Source of the DNA: Geosiphon pyriformis
Lineage: Eukaryota; Glomeromycota; Glomeromycetes; Archaeosporales; Geosiphonaceae
NCBI GenBank assembly: GCA_016748015.1
Contig: JAAOMT010000512.1
Location: 1,610,554 to 1,674,553 of the forward strand
Direction: 5' to 3'
Length of the DNA stretch: 64,000 nt
Under the pieces are notes generated by a model, which worked only from the letters and a program-made list of their open reading frames with translations, searched no databases and was not told where the DNA came from. Each line of letters starts with the position of its first letter. Position 1 is the first letter of the stretch. Of the stretch, positions 38,810-51,282 are shown piece by piece. A program made the translations under genes and the position numbers.

Positions 38810-39862
38810 TGTCTAATGATTATGAATCTTATAATTTGAGAAAGGTCAGGAACTTTGATATTCAAGAACTTCCGAAATTCGAATTTACAATACGCGCTTG
38901 CGGGCAGGTTTTAATTGAATGTGATCAGCTATTTTTGGAACTGCAGAAAGTTAAAAATATATTGTTGGGGTTGGGGAATGCGTCGCAATATGACCCATGA
39001 CGTAATGTGGGCAGCTGCGGTGTTACTGTCACGAGTAGTAGAGACTTGTGATTGTGATGAGGCTTTTTTTTTCACAACTCGCGTGGCAAAAAAGTGAACT
39101 TGTGTCCATGCTTCAAGCGGAAGCATTCAGAATGGAACATTTTGGGATTCTTGGAAGAATCCAACGATGAAACATTCCAAAAGATGATAGATAATATATA
39201 TCAAATCTCTTGAAGACATTGCTAGCTCTAAGAAAGGAATAAGGCCTGAAAGAGCGCAGGAACTTCTTGGGAAGTAGTATGAGGCACTTTTTTTTGTTAA
39301 TGGAGAGTAAAAGGCGTGGCCTAGAAACTGCTTGCTTCTTTGCCATTCAAGACTGATTGTCAAGCCAAAAACTAGTGCTGGGGCACAGAGGAACTGCTTG
39401 CTCACCTGATGTTAAAGACTTTTTTGCCGACCTGATGGGATGGGATGGAAAATTAAGGGGGAATATATATGTTGGTAATTACTAATTCATTTTTGCAATT
39501 CCGTGCTAGAATTCTCGTCCAGATCTTCAATTGCTAAACATTGGGACAAGGAACGTAAATCACGCAAATTAAATGGCGGAGACACAATTCAATTATTTTC
39601 GGGGATAGTGTGAAGTTCAGTGGAGCAATAGTACCATTGTTACCTAACCCCATGACTGCGGGTTATTGGGGAATGGCTGCAGGCTGCATGTGTCCCTTTG
39701 GTACAGGTTCCTACTCCCAGAAATTTGGGTGTCATCGTCAGTGGATTTTCTAGTGTTGAAGGGAACGTATTCAATCAAAGAGATGATGAAGAAGTGGACA
39801 CTTGAGTCATTTTGTGATACTCTTTTTTTCATTTAATTGCATTCTTAAATTCTATTTTCCAG
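38810..39862. other. Upstream region of the lipase; possible exons of an unknown plus-strand gene
   Basis: Several plus-strand stretches have protein-like composition but no proven joins. Examples are 38834-39000 (ending LLGLGNASQYDP), 39400-39470 (with DVKDFFADLMGWDGKL), 39519-39606 (with IAKHWDKERKSRKLNGGD after a good acceptor) and 39640-39720 (with LLPNPMTAGYWGMAAG nearby). They may be exons of the locus continued at 39863. I could not assemble one consistent frame, so no CDS is called. Confidence 0.3.
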
Positions 39863-40357
39863 AGCTCAAGGAAGCGCAAGCGAGATAATGATGGCACTAT
39901 ACAAGGTGAGGAGGAGGAAGATGTTGAGGACGGAGACCGAGGTATAAAGTTGATAAAATTGAAACCCACAAGTGCTATTCAAAAAATTGAAGTTTTTTCA
40001 AATCCAGATCACGATGATAGTGACGAAAGGAGCAATGCCATTGTAGCGTCAATCTCTGCCGCGTTGGAAGTCAGGGATGATACCAACCATGGAAACAATG
40101 AAGATGAGATTGCTAATGATAGCAATGCACATTCTACGATGTATGTCATTCGTCTATATTAAAAATGTGAATGGATGGTGAAGGTCGAGGGAATTCGTGG
40201 AATGCTGCGCGAAGTCCAGACGATGTTAAAGTCCTTTCAAGGCTCAATGGATTGTTTGATGACGACCACACATTACCAGATGTCGGCATTCCAGAGGAAG
40301 GCGATTCTCAAAATCATGACCTTGGATATGTTTTTGGGCTACTTCAGCACATGTAGG
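39863..40357 (+). CDS. Partial hypothetical gene: acidic exon with KRKR motif
   Basis: A plus-strand exon begins at 39863 after a clean TTTTCCAG acceptor and stays open to about 40160. It reads SSRKRKRDND, then a run of Glu/Asp, then LIKLKPTSAIQKIEVFSN and a second acidic stretch with NAIVASISAALEV. The basic cluster could be a nuclear localisation signal. A following open frame (40171-40356) continues the acidic style (DDDHTLPDVGIPEEG) but the donor and acceptor between them are unclear. No domain is recognised and no start codon is fixed. It lies at the border with the repeat compartment and could be an orphan gene or a relic. Confidence 0.3.
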
Positions 40358-40420
40358 TTAATTTGTTTAGATAGACATTTTTTTACTGACATTCATTTTA
40401 ATTATTGTTTTCATGGTTAA

Positions 40421-43304
40421 TTTATATCATGAGTTTTATAATTAATTTATGTAATATTTGTCAATGTTTGCAAAATGATTTGCAGTTCAAAACTCACAAA
40501 AAGAAAAAAGTCAAAGACTTATTAAAAAATGTAAAGATTATTTAGCCAAAAAAAATTATTAAACAAAAATATCAAGTTGGCAGAAAAACTTGTTACTGAA
40601 AAATGTTAAGACTTAATATTGTAGTGTTAATATTATTGTTTATTATAGTTATAATTGCCCAATTTTTTATATTGTTACATGTAAATTTAACAAATAGGTA
40701 AAATGTATTATCTTAGTATTTATAAAGTATATTTGTTTAATATTTAAGATAAAATAATATGTAAACAAATTAACTATATGTTCAAAATAATTTTTTAAAA
40801 AAAATTCAAATAAATGTTTAATTTGATTTAATAATTTGTAATTATTATAATAATAATATTAAGCTTAATTTTATAGTTTAAGATATATTAAATTTAAATA
40901 CAATAGCAGTTTTAACTTAATTAAAATAATAAAAGTTTAATATTATAAATAATTTAATTTGAAAAATTTTTTATCAGTATTAATTTTGGCATATTTTAAA
41001 GTTTAGGATTTTATGCTATAAAAAATTATGCAAAAATTTAAGATTTTGTTGTTTTTAATATTAATATATTATTTTATTATATAATAATAAGTACAATTTA
41101 ACTATTACTTAAAATAATATAGCTTATAATAAAATTATAAAAAACTTCAAACTTATATATTTGTTATATATAAATAATTACTTAAATTAAAGACTAATTA
41201 AACAGATAATACAAAAAAATTAATTTTTAAGTTTAAGTTTTAAAAGCCAAACTTTTAATTATAATTATATATAATATAATATTAATATATGCTTTAAAAA
41301 TAAGCTGCAAAATAAATAACAATTTTATAAACACATTAAAAATATTATTATTTAAGTAAAAAACCAATTAATTACAAAAAAACATAATAAAAATATAATA
41401 ACAAATAACAATATAAAAATTTAATTAAACTAAACCAAATTAAACTTTAAATACTGTTTAAATTTAGTTCAAATTATAAATTAAATTTAAACCAAATCAA
41501 ATTTTTAAAATAAGTTCAGTTTAAATACAAAATTAAATTTTTTTGGCAAGTTTAAGTTTAGTTTAGATTTGATTTAAAGTTTATAAACTTGTTTAAGTTT
41601 AATAAAATTAAAAATATATATATTATATATTATTTGTTTATTAATTATTACTTTGTTTAATTATTATAATTAATTAAAAAATATATAAAACTATATATAT
41701 ATAATAATTTTATTCTTTAATTTATAAAATAAATTTATTGCTTTTTATTAAAAATTTAAAATTTAAAATAATAAAATTTAATAATTTAAATAATCTAAAT
41801 ATTAATATTTTTAGTAAATATAGTTTTTAAAATAAAATATAGAATTATTTTAATAAGTTTAAGTAAACAAAAAAACAGTTAAATATATAGTTTTAAAATA
41901 TGAGTATTAATAATTTTTTTATAAAATTATAAGCATTATTAAATTTTTATAACACTATTTAAAAACTTTTTATTAAATAGTATATATTATAATAGAAAAA
42001 TATTATAAAAAAAACAAAATATCCAAAAAAATTACAAATAAAATTATTATTATTTTATGATTTTTTAACCAATCTAACTAGAAAATTATTCTAATTTTTT
42101 GTAATAACTATTATTAATATTGATAATAAAAAACTTTGTAATATTATTATTGTTAAAACACATAGTTTTTATTAATTATTATATGTATTAGTCATCAATA
42201 TTATATAATTAGCCATTTTATTTTTAGATAGTAATTATTGACTTAATTATTAATTTAGTTATTAACTATTTTTAATAGCTTTATAACCAATAAGTTTCTT
42301 AGTTATAAAAAAACATAATTAAATATAAAAAATTAAAAAAATAAAATAATTATTATTATTTCAATTTTTTTTATATTGCTTATTTTTTTTTTCTTATTTT
42401 TAAGTATCTAAATATCTTAAAATAAAAAATTACTTGTTAATATTTATTTACTTCTTTCTAATTTGTATAATTGTAGTATTTAAAAACTATTAAATAAAAC
42501 ATAATTGAAAAAAAACATCTAATATCTAATATTAAATTTTAAGAATATTAACATGAAACAAAAAATTAGATCAATATATTATTATTTGTTGACAATATAG
42601 ACTATTTTTCTATTTTCAGATTTCCAGTTATTTTTTGAAAAGAACAATGATTAAGATATTTTATGAAACTAATCTTATATATTGAATTTATACTTATTTA
42701 ATTTACTTCTTAAAATTGAATTTTTTTTGATCTATTCTATTATTTTACAATTTTGTTTTTCTTTATTATTTATTAGTTTATTACTTTAAGTAATATTAAG
42801 TTCAAAATTTTATTTAGATTAAATTTTTAAATATTTTTTAATAACAAAGTTTTTGTTTTTATTACTGTTTATTATATCAATAATAATTAGAATTTTTAAT
42901 AAAAAATAATTAATTTTGGTTTAATAAATAGATAATATGATAAAATAAATTTTATAAATAAATTTTTTAAAGTATTAAAAAATTAAAAAATTACATAAAA
43001 AATATATATATTTTTTTTTATATAAATTTAGATTAGTTGATAATTAATAATAAAATTAACATATTATATAACAAATTAGTATTATTTAAAACTTAAAAAT
43101 ATTATAATATCTATATTATTAAAAATTGTATTTTCTTTATTATTGTTTTAAAACCAAACTTTTGGTATTAGTATTATTTAAAATTTAGAGTTATCACAGC
43201 TTTTATATTATTAAAAATCATATTTTATTAATATTAGCTTAAATAGTTTTTATTATTGCTTTAAATTAAATTTTTTTTTATTTTTTTATTTTTTTTATTA
43301 AGTT
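40421..43304. other. AT-rich gene-free island 1
   Basis: About 2.9 kb of almost pure A/T sequence with no protein-like frame. A section at 41440-41620 is rich in GTTTAAGTTTA/AAACTTAAA-type words on both strands, and part of it recurs inverted at 60147-60166. The remainder shows no structure I can describe. It may be relics of older repeats whose C/G bases have been lost. Confidence 0.6.
41440..41620. repeat. AT-rich symmetric repeat, copy A
   Basis: A block built of AAACTTAAATT/AATTTAAGTTT words. TTTGATTTAAAGTTTATAAA at 41568-41587 is the exact reverse complement of 60147-60166, and AAGTTTATAAACTT is itself a perfect 14-base palindrome. The boundaries are approximate. Confidence 0.45.
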
Positions 43305-43415
43305 TAATGAGCAAAGTTCAAACACTGCCTAGTGACAATACATCAAAATAATGATCTATATTAGGTGTGAATCATGCTTTTACTACACGTGACTAGTCAT
43401 TCAAGCCAACCAGGA

Positions 43416-46400
43416 CTATACTATACACCCACGGACACAGAAACCAAATCACTTATACCTAAAAAAACCGACAGGAATCAAACCATTGTGAGGAATCAAA
43501 CTGTGTTTCTTTATAAAAGCTCAATATTTAGAATAGACCAGCCAAATATCATTCCTAAAAGACAAGCACAAACTGCGAACAAACTCAACCACCTTATCAG
43601 ATGTAGTTTTAGAGTTATCAAAGCAAGAAGCGGTCTCTTAGTACTAATCCACAAGCACAAAATCTTTGCACAGAGAAGCAACCAAACCCAAATCAGTTAA
43701 ACAATCAAATAACATTTGTGATACAAGAAATGAGGCATGAGATAAACCAGAAACAACTCTCCAAGCAGAAGCAAAATCAACGAACAATTGGAGCCAAACA
43801 GCTGCATCAAATGCACAAGAGAACACATGGTCCAACACTTTAACATCGCCACAATACAAACATACCACACTGGGGTAATGTTTATCATAGAGGCATTTGT
43901 AAATAGCAATAGGCAGTCTATAATGTAAAGCCTTCATAAAATAGGAATGGGAGCCAGCAGAGTGGCGACTCGTAAAGCCAGTAGTTATATGAGAGTCAAG
44001 ATGCCAAACAAGGGACAATCTAAACCAATCAACATTCAAAAGCAGACGACTGTTCACAATTTTGATGCCAGAGCCTAATTCCCAGCATATGTGATGGATA
44101 AACTGAAAAACATTATGAACAAATTGTTGAGAGTTACTGCCATTTGCCAAAATAAAACACTCCTTGAGCCAGGAGGAGAGGAGTCAGCCTGAATGAAAAA
44201 AAACACCAGCAAGCAAATCAGTCTGTACATTACTCATAACACTTGAGTGTCTTTTAATCTTATATCAGCCAACATTTAAATTTCTTTTATATATGATGTC
44301 AGCAATGTGTAGATGTTCGACCCAATATTTGTTCTGGAAATCTGAAACCAAAAACAATAATTCAGCTCTACACACATTCAAGGCAGCTTGGCTGTCAGAG
44401 AATAAACAGACTGAACTCGAATTAAGCACACACTCAAGAGCCAACACTATGACTTGAAGCTCTGCCAACGTAAAAAACACCATACTGGTTACTTCCATTC
44501 CAAGACTTAAGTTAATGTCCTCAAAGAACACAGCAGCATCAGCTTTCATATTAACACTCCCTAGGCCACAAAAAGAACCATCTATGTACACAGAAAAGCC
44601 AAAGACACCAATGCTAGACAATTGATCATGTACTGTTCTAAACTTATGAGATTCAAGAATGTTCTTCGCAACAGCACCATTTGAAAGGAAAAAACAAACA
44701 TCAAGAGAACCAAAATTATGGAGATGCCAAATGACAGCACCAAACCAGACAAGAACAGGACCACATGGGTCAAGTCTCTTCTACCATTTGAAAGTCTTCT
44801 AGTCAAAAACAGCCCCATCATGGCACCAAAACTGCTCAACAAAAGCAATTCCATAACAACAAAGAGAGAGAAGGCACCTGAAATACATAGACTCACCAAG
44901 GACACCAAATAAAAAAGTCTCACATTGGAAGTAAAAAGCATTACACTTAAGATTGCCCAAAGATAAACCAGAACTAAGAAAAACCCAAACCACACCTATC
45001 AGAAAGTTGTTCAAAGGATTAACACTAATGCAAACAATAGAGCACAAAAAATGTACTGGACACCAACTTACAACTTGCAAGTCATGTGACCTATGCTTGA
45101 ACAATAGACATAAACTGAATTTTATTTTAATTCATTGGCCCAAAACCCCAACAGAGTTAGTAAAACACATCACAGCAGTGACTTTGCCTTCAGCTTGGAT
45201 CTGCTTAAAAGTCTTTAAGCTATAAAATGAAGAATGGTGCAAAACATCATTAGAAAAGTCCAGAAGCAGACCCAATTTCAATTTCAGGCCCTTCTAAATT
45301 AAAACATCTCACTTTTAGCACACACTAGCAGAAATAAAGCTAAATTAGGTCTTATAACCAATAATAGAATGAAAAACAGCCAAAACCAAATAGGAAAACT
45401 GTTTGTCCAAAATAGCTTTCCTTAGAACAAAATTGGCAAAAAATCATACATCCAAATGCACTTTAGCCAAACTAGGCTTAGATAACCTATTAGAGGAAAA
45501 AAAAATTTCCAGATATCGATGAGATGTTCTTTTTTTGGTGATAGAAATAGGGACACCACAGACAGATAAAAAAAGAGCCACCACTCTGCAATTAATTGGG
45601 ATTGCTACAGTTTTGTTATTGTTGATCGAGATATTATTTATCCTAAAAAATTCACCAATAACGTTAAGAATGTGTTGTATAGCCACCTGACTAGAACCAA
45701 CCCATATAGTATTATCGACAAATACACTCACAGCAAGAAAAGAGGTCAAATTATCTTGAGAATCAACACAACCAGACTTGACAACATAATGCAAATTTAG
45801 CTTATAACCACACACTGCCTCTTGTCTTTTTACCTCACACAGCAAAGTGTTGTAAAAAATACACCAAAGGAGAGGCAAGAATACTTCCTCCTGATTTAAG
45901 CCATCATGAACACTATACCCATCAGTCAGCCCAAAATTGGTCATCACTCTGTTCATGCAGCCATTGTGAATACTCCCAAAAAATCTTATAAATCTATTGC
46001 ACATTTTGATTCTGACCAAACTTCTCCTCAAATGTTTCCAACCAATCGAGTCATACACTTTCCTTATGTCTTGCAAAACTAATCAAAGTTCACAATTCTT
46101 TTCCAAAGCATCTTCAACCACCAAACCAATAGTGAAAATAGGAGACTGCATTGTTGTACCTTTAAGAACTGAGAAGTTGTTATTATGAAAAACGTCATAC
46201 TTACTACATGCCACAGAGATTTTATCAGAGAAAATTTTAGAAAGAATCTTATGGACAGTTTCAATCAGTGCTATGGGTTGGGTGTTTGTAAGAACCCTCT
46301 CCCAGTCATAGGGTTTAGGAATTATAGACACCCAGGCCTTCTTCCAAGGACCCAGAACAGATTTACAAATTAAACAAGAGTTCAAAAGCACCAAAAGCGA

Positions 46401-48026
46401 ATCCAGAACAGACCTGTTGCAATGTTTCCATAGTTATTTTGTAATACCAAAAAGACCAGCAGCTTTATTATCAGGCAAACCTAAAACCACACCAAGAAAA
46501 TCTTCCACCACAATTGGGTGCATGACATTCAAAAAGGTATCATCAAAGACATATTCTAAGGATTGAAATTGGTGACACCATTCATCCGAAATGTTGTCAG
46601 CCATCACATGCTTTCTAGTTCAGCCCTCCATAATTCTATTGACATGACTCTTGACCAAACTAGGCTCCAAAATAAGATCTTCATCCACAACCAAGTGATC
46701 CAATGTGACTTTGCAAAATGGCCATTCAAGTACACTTCTAATAGTTTGGCCTTTATTTAACTCAAAGTTTTCTATTCTTTTGTCAATTGCTAGCCTAATT
46801 TGAGAGTCCCTAGCACGTTTTGATTCCATTATTTTGAGGGAACAATAAGACTTTCTAATTTTTGCCAAAGCTGATCTAATAACATTAAAATAAAATTCCA
46901 AAAGAAAAAGAGATTTGATAATAGAAGCATTAACAAAGTCCAAAAACACCCAAACATCTAACAAGGAGATGAATTCAATTGACAACACAGAACATGAAGC
47001 CTTTACCAATTTAGAAACCAAAAGTTCTAATCTATAATAATGGAAAGAGCTTTTGGTAAAACCACCATCAAAATCTTTAGACCAGGTCTTTGAGAAAACT
47101 TCATTCACTAAAAAACAAACAGCTTTGCAAATAACACTCCACATGCTATCCAGATCAGACAAGCTATGAAAGTCTGTAAACTCATCAGAAAACATGGCAA
47201 AATTATCATGAGATGCAATTCTATACTGCTCCCATTTAATCTTATCAGCATTTTTGACATTAAACCTCCACTTGTCTTTATTGGCTTGAACACGAATAGC
47301 CCTTAAAACAGGATCCAAAATTCTACCAAGACTAATTGTAATTTGAACAGAACTATGATCAGTATTAAAGAATTTATCCACATTAACAACACACCTCTTT
47401 ACTAAAGCATTACTCAAACTTTGGGAAACAAAAATATAATCAATGGTCCTCTTAATACCCCTGGAATTCCTTCAAGTAGAAGCTTTAATGTGAGAACTGT
47501 TAACCAATGTATTAACTAGACCAAAATCTGCACACTTACTAAAGCTAGAGCTATGTTTGTTCCCATTCTCATTGAAATCACCACCCAAAATAACAAAAAT
47601 ACTTTCATTAAAAGCTCTGGCTATAAAGGAATTGACGAGACCAGCCTGAATTATACACTTATCCAGAGAAGTCTCCGCATATAAACCCAACACAAAAACA
47701 GATTGTTTGTTTTTGAATAACAAATGGATCATTAAAAGTCTGTCCAGAATCTCAAAGATTTTTGAAACATGTTTGGCTAATTTCTCATTTATAATTAAAG
47801 CCATGCCCGCACCCAAAAACCCAGCATCCAGACCTAAAGTAAACATCCTCACACCAAGAAACTTATTTACAATCCAAGGCTTGACACTAGAACAAAGCTT
47901 AGTCTCAGTAACTATTGAAATATCATTATTTGAAACCATGTGTCATCTAATAATGTCATCCTGCTTGGCAGAAACATTCATACCTCTAACATTACAAGTA
48001 GCAATTTTCCAAGCTAAACTACTCAT
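43416..48026 (-). pseudogene. LINE copy 1 ORF2: endonuclease-RT-RNase H polyprotein
   Basis: 4611 bases, exactly 1537 codons, and every recognisable domain lies in the same frame; only stop codons interrupt it. The endonuclease keeps its motifs (TETKL, LGGDFNEN, IDYIFVS). The reverse transcriptase has its catalytic box as FVDNTIWVGSS, so the second Asp of the DD pair is Asn. RNase H keeps YIDGSF, LAELQ and SDSQAALN, the D-E-D triad. A C-terminal zinc motif reads CLYCGDVKVLDHVFSC. Stops include a TGA at 47474-47472 before RNSRGIKRTI, a TAG after NFD near 46080, and a TGA after NLNVG near 44265; comparison with the other copies or family context suggests Trp at these sites. The start codon overlaps the ORF1 stop. 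Confidence 0.85.
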
Positions 48027-49693
48027 TGAGAAAGGAAAGGGATTACCATACCACTGCCAGAACCAAAAGAGTCCAATTTATTCAATATTGTCTTGACTGA
48101 ATTCTCCAGAACCACCAGATTAGCCTCCAGGCCACCCACTTTCATAGTTAAAACATGAGCACCACTTGGAGAAATTTCTTAGGAGACAGCAGTGACCACA
48201 CTAGGCACAGGAAGAACAAACAATGAAATGTCAATAGCCATGTCCAGCACAAGATTATGTTCAGAAGAGGGTGGAACAGCAAAATTTGCTGACAAAACAG
48301 CCAGCAGCCTGTCCAGTTTACGTGAAATGTCTGCCACCTGATCCAACACATTCTCAAGTGAATGCTTGAGAACACTAACATGCAAAGCCAGAATCATAAC
48401 CATAGGCATTGAACCATCGACTGAACCTATGCTCAAATTGTTCTCAATAAGCAGTATAGAAAATGAATTTTTAGGGGAGCCACTTACCACAGAAGCCCAA
48501 GTCATACCACTGAAAAATACTGGATGAGATATGAGTGTCTGCTTTTTGGCATAAATAAGCACAAGGCACCTTTTATCCGAATCAGAACAGAGAAATTTTT
48601 TTTTCCTGGAATTCTGCCCACTGTCTTTCTCACCACTTTCACAGCCAGATGAAACGTGACCAAAATTCTCATATGTAGTATACTTAGGAGAAGACAAACC
48701 AGTCCAAATGAGGTTAACACCCCTAAACACTGGTATAGAGCAAACGGCAGCTTCTTTGACATCATCAGAATCAAAACATATGACAGCACAATGAGCTCGT
48801 GTGTAAGATACCAAATTTCTAGAAATATAGCAAGTTTTCCGACCATATAACTGGACCAAGTCTAAGAGATTGTGGGCAGTCATGCCTATCAGCAGAGTGT
48901 ATAGGAGAACACAATAGCTGTCCCTTAAATCCCACATTTGTTTGTTGGTATTGGCTTTGGCAACATGCACTGAATTTTTATCTAACAAGATTGACTATTT
49001 GGATGCAACCAGGTCAGCGACCTGAAAACTCTCGAACTCCACTAGCGCTTTCTGCCAGAGGCCAATAAGCTGCATTTTAATTGAAAAAATTTTTCTATAC
49101 TTAACCAAAGCAGATTTGATTGCTGATTTGGGCAAATTGACCAGAATCTCCTTAATAACAATTTTCCAATCTGAACGTATGCCAATTTTCTTAAGATCAG
49201 TGTTGATAACAAGATTCTTAGACACAGCCAATTGTTTAGCCATAGTGAAACTGGAATCAGATGTAAAAAACACCTGAACAATGCCTGGAAATTTTGAAGG
49301 AGTTGATGCACCTCTAAAACCATCAATTTTGTAGAAAAGTGACCTGACATCCTTGAGTTTGTCACATAAAGTACTTCCAAGAACAGCCAACAGACCAATG
49401 TTGAGTGCAAAGAATTTGGTAGGTTTAAAACAAAGCTTTTTTTTGACAGAAGTAATAGGACAATGAGAGAGTTTCAAAGAAACAGAAGGAGATAAGCCCA
49501 TATTGAAGTCATTAATGGCTGAGCCAAAATCACAGAGGCCCAGAGATAGAGCATTCACCATACCAGAGTTAAAATATTTTGCCTTTGGGATGTTGGTACA
49601 AGAGTCCAACTGCTCATCACTCTTATTGTCAGCACTATAGCCCATGTTTTTGCCTATCTCGCACTCCAACTTTCCATCATAAGAAGTATTCAT
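48023..49693 (-). pseudogene. LINE copy 1 ORF1 (gag-like, RNA-binding)
   Basis: 1671 bases, 557 codons, one frame. It has an N-terminal low-complexity region, then an RRM-like block (about 49300-48980; VVIK-type strand then IKMQLIGLWQKALVEFE), a second block after a TAG at 48997-48995 (SILLDKNSVHVAKAN), a decayed CCHC knuckle and a coiled segment (LENVLDQVADISRKLDRLL). In the knuckle the two Cys of the C-x2-C pair are Tyr (YTTYENFGHVSSGC), whereas copy 2 keeps them. A TAA interrupts near 48180. It ends in TGA overlapping the ORF2 ATG. In related LINEs ORF1 coats the element RNA. Confidence 0.75.
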
Positions 49694-49954
49694 ATTCTCA
49701 TATCAACTGGGAGTGCTTGCAGGTAGTTTGTAAGTTAAATCAGTTTTGTCACCCGAGTGTTTGATTTTGCCAAGTAAAACCTTAGGTTTTTGCCTCAGAC
49801 TTCCACTCATAGAGCTTGCAGTGGCATCTCTGGCCAATTTCTTCATGAACATAATGTTAACAGCATCAGATGTCAAAGGAATAATGAAGAGATTGGTGAG
49901 TTAAAAAATTGTGAAAACTGAGCAAAATAAAAAATAAAAACAGATAAAAAACCA

Positions 49955-50018
49955 AAAAACTTCTTTCAGAAAATGCACTATTTTAGGAATTTGGAATGTA
50001 GGAAAGAAAGAAGTTTTT
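49955..50018. repeat. 5'-terminal inverted repeat of LINE copy 1
   Basis: AAAAACTTCTTTC (49955-49967) and its exact reverse complement GAAAGAAGTTTTT (50006-50018) flank a 38-base loop. In element RNA this would be a 13-bp stem at the very 5' end. The same arms occur in copy 2. Confidence 0.9.
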
Positions 50019-50036
50019 ATTAAATTTTTAACCAAA

Positions 50037-51164
50037 AAAATTAAAAAAGCAGTTTAAAAAAAATCACATTTATTTTTTTTATATGATTTTATCATTAATT
50101 TTATTAATTATTAAATTAAATTTTTTTAATAACTTCTTGCTATTATTTTAAATAATATTACAAATAATAATATTTTTAAAAGAAAGTTAAAAAGAAAATT
50201 AAAAGAAAAAACATTTAATAAAACTTAAAACACTTTTAATTTTAATGCTATTTTATTATTAATTCTATTGTTAATAGAAGCTGATAAATCTTTAATAAGC
50301 TAATTTTTCTTCCAAAGTATCTTTTTATATTTTAAACTGTATATATTATTGAGCTTATAATAAAATAAATAATTCTGTATTAATTACTTGTGTAATTATT
50401 TTGTGATAAAAATTAACTCTTTTACAGAAAAATTTTGTCTGTAAGCTTTTCAAATAATATGTAGTTACTTTGCTGTAAAAGTCAACTCTTTTATAAAAAA
50501 TCTTAATTATAGACTATCTAATAATATAAAAAAAAATAAAAAAAATAAACCAAGAAAAAAAAATTAAAATATGTTCAAAAAAATTATTTTGGATTTAGGT
50601 TTAAAAATTATTAATAATTACTAAAATTAGTAATTAATCAATTTCAAAATATTAATATTGAACAATTAATTTTAAAATAATAATAATTAAGAAATTGGTT
50701 TTTTAAAAATAGATTTTATTGGATTGATTTGTAAGAAAACTAATTCAGAACTGATTTTAATTCTAAAAAAAATATTTTTAGCAAAGATATATTTTTTTAA
50801 AAAAAGAAGCTTTTTTTTTATACAACTTATTATAATATTATTTTATAATCTAACACTTTTTTTTCTTTAATATTTTAGTAAACTAATGATACATTTCATT
50901 AAACTACAAATTATTTTTGCAAACTATAAATTATTTTAGTAAATTGTTAAATATTTTGTCGAATTATTAAATATTTCAGTAAATTTTAAATGTTACAAAA
51001 TTCAATGTATTATATGATCTGATTATTACAATTTAGTTATATTTGTGTTTTATACAAATTAAATTATTTATTAAATAATAATTTGGTTAATTTGATAATA
51101 ATAAGTAATAAATTAAAATAATAATATATGCTACTTAATAATAGAAATTTTTTTTTTATATTAT
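50037..51164. other. AT-rich gene-free island 2
   Basis: About 1.1 kb between two LINE copies, nearly all A/T, with scattered TTATTAA words and no protein-like frame. Two similar sentences (GTAATTATTTTGTGATAAAAATTAACTC-like, near 50390 and 50465) hint at a short duplication. Nothing else is seen. Confidence 0.6.
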
Positions 51165-51282
51165 TTTAACAAATGAGGCCCAAATGCCACCTAATGCAAT
51201 ACATCAAACTAAGTGATCTAAACTAGGCACAAATCATGCACTTTCTACACGTAACCAGCCACTCAGACTGATCAGAGCAACA

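Larger units (their letters stand above)
43305..50036 (-). mobile_element. LINE copy 1 (EN-RT-RNase H, near full length, defective)
   Basis: About 6.7 kb on the minus strand, with its 3' end at low coordinates next to a poly-T tract (poly-A on the element strand). It contains ORF1 with a degenerate zinc knuckle, then ORF2 with an APE-type endonuclease, reverse transcriptase, RNase H and a C-terminal zinc motif. This order is that of I/Tad-group non-LTR retrotransposons. The 5' end carries a 13-base inverted repeat (49955-49967 with 50006-50018) also found in copy 2. Coding regions keep their frame but are interrupted by stop codons, so the copy cannot move by itself. Ends are placed by comparison with copy 2 and are good to about 20 bases. 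No target-site duplication is convincing in this AT-rich setting. Confidence 0.85.

Noticed and set aside
49955-50018. DNA transposon (MITE) defined by the 13-base inverted repeat
   Set aside because: The repeat recurs at the same place at the 5' end of another LINE copy, so it belongs to the LINE.
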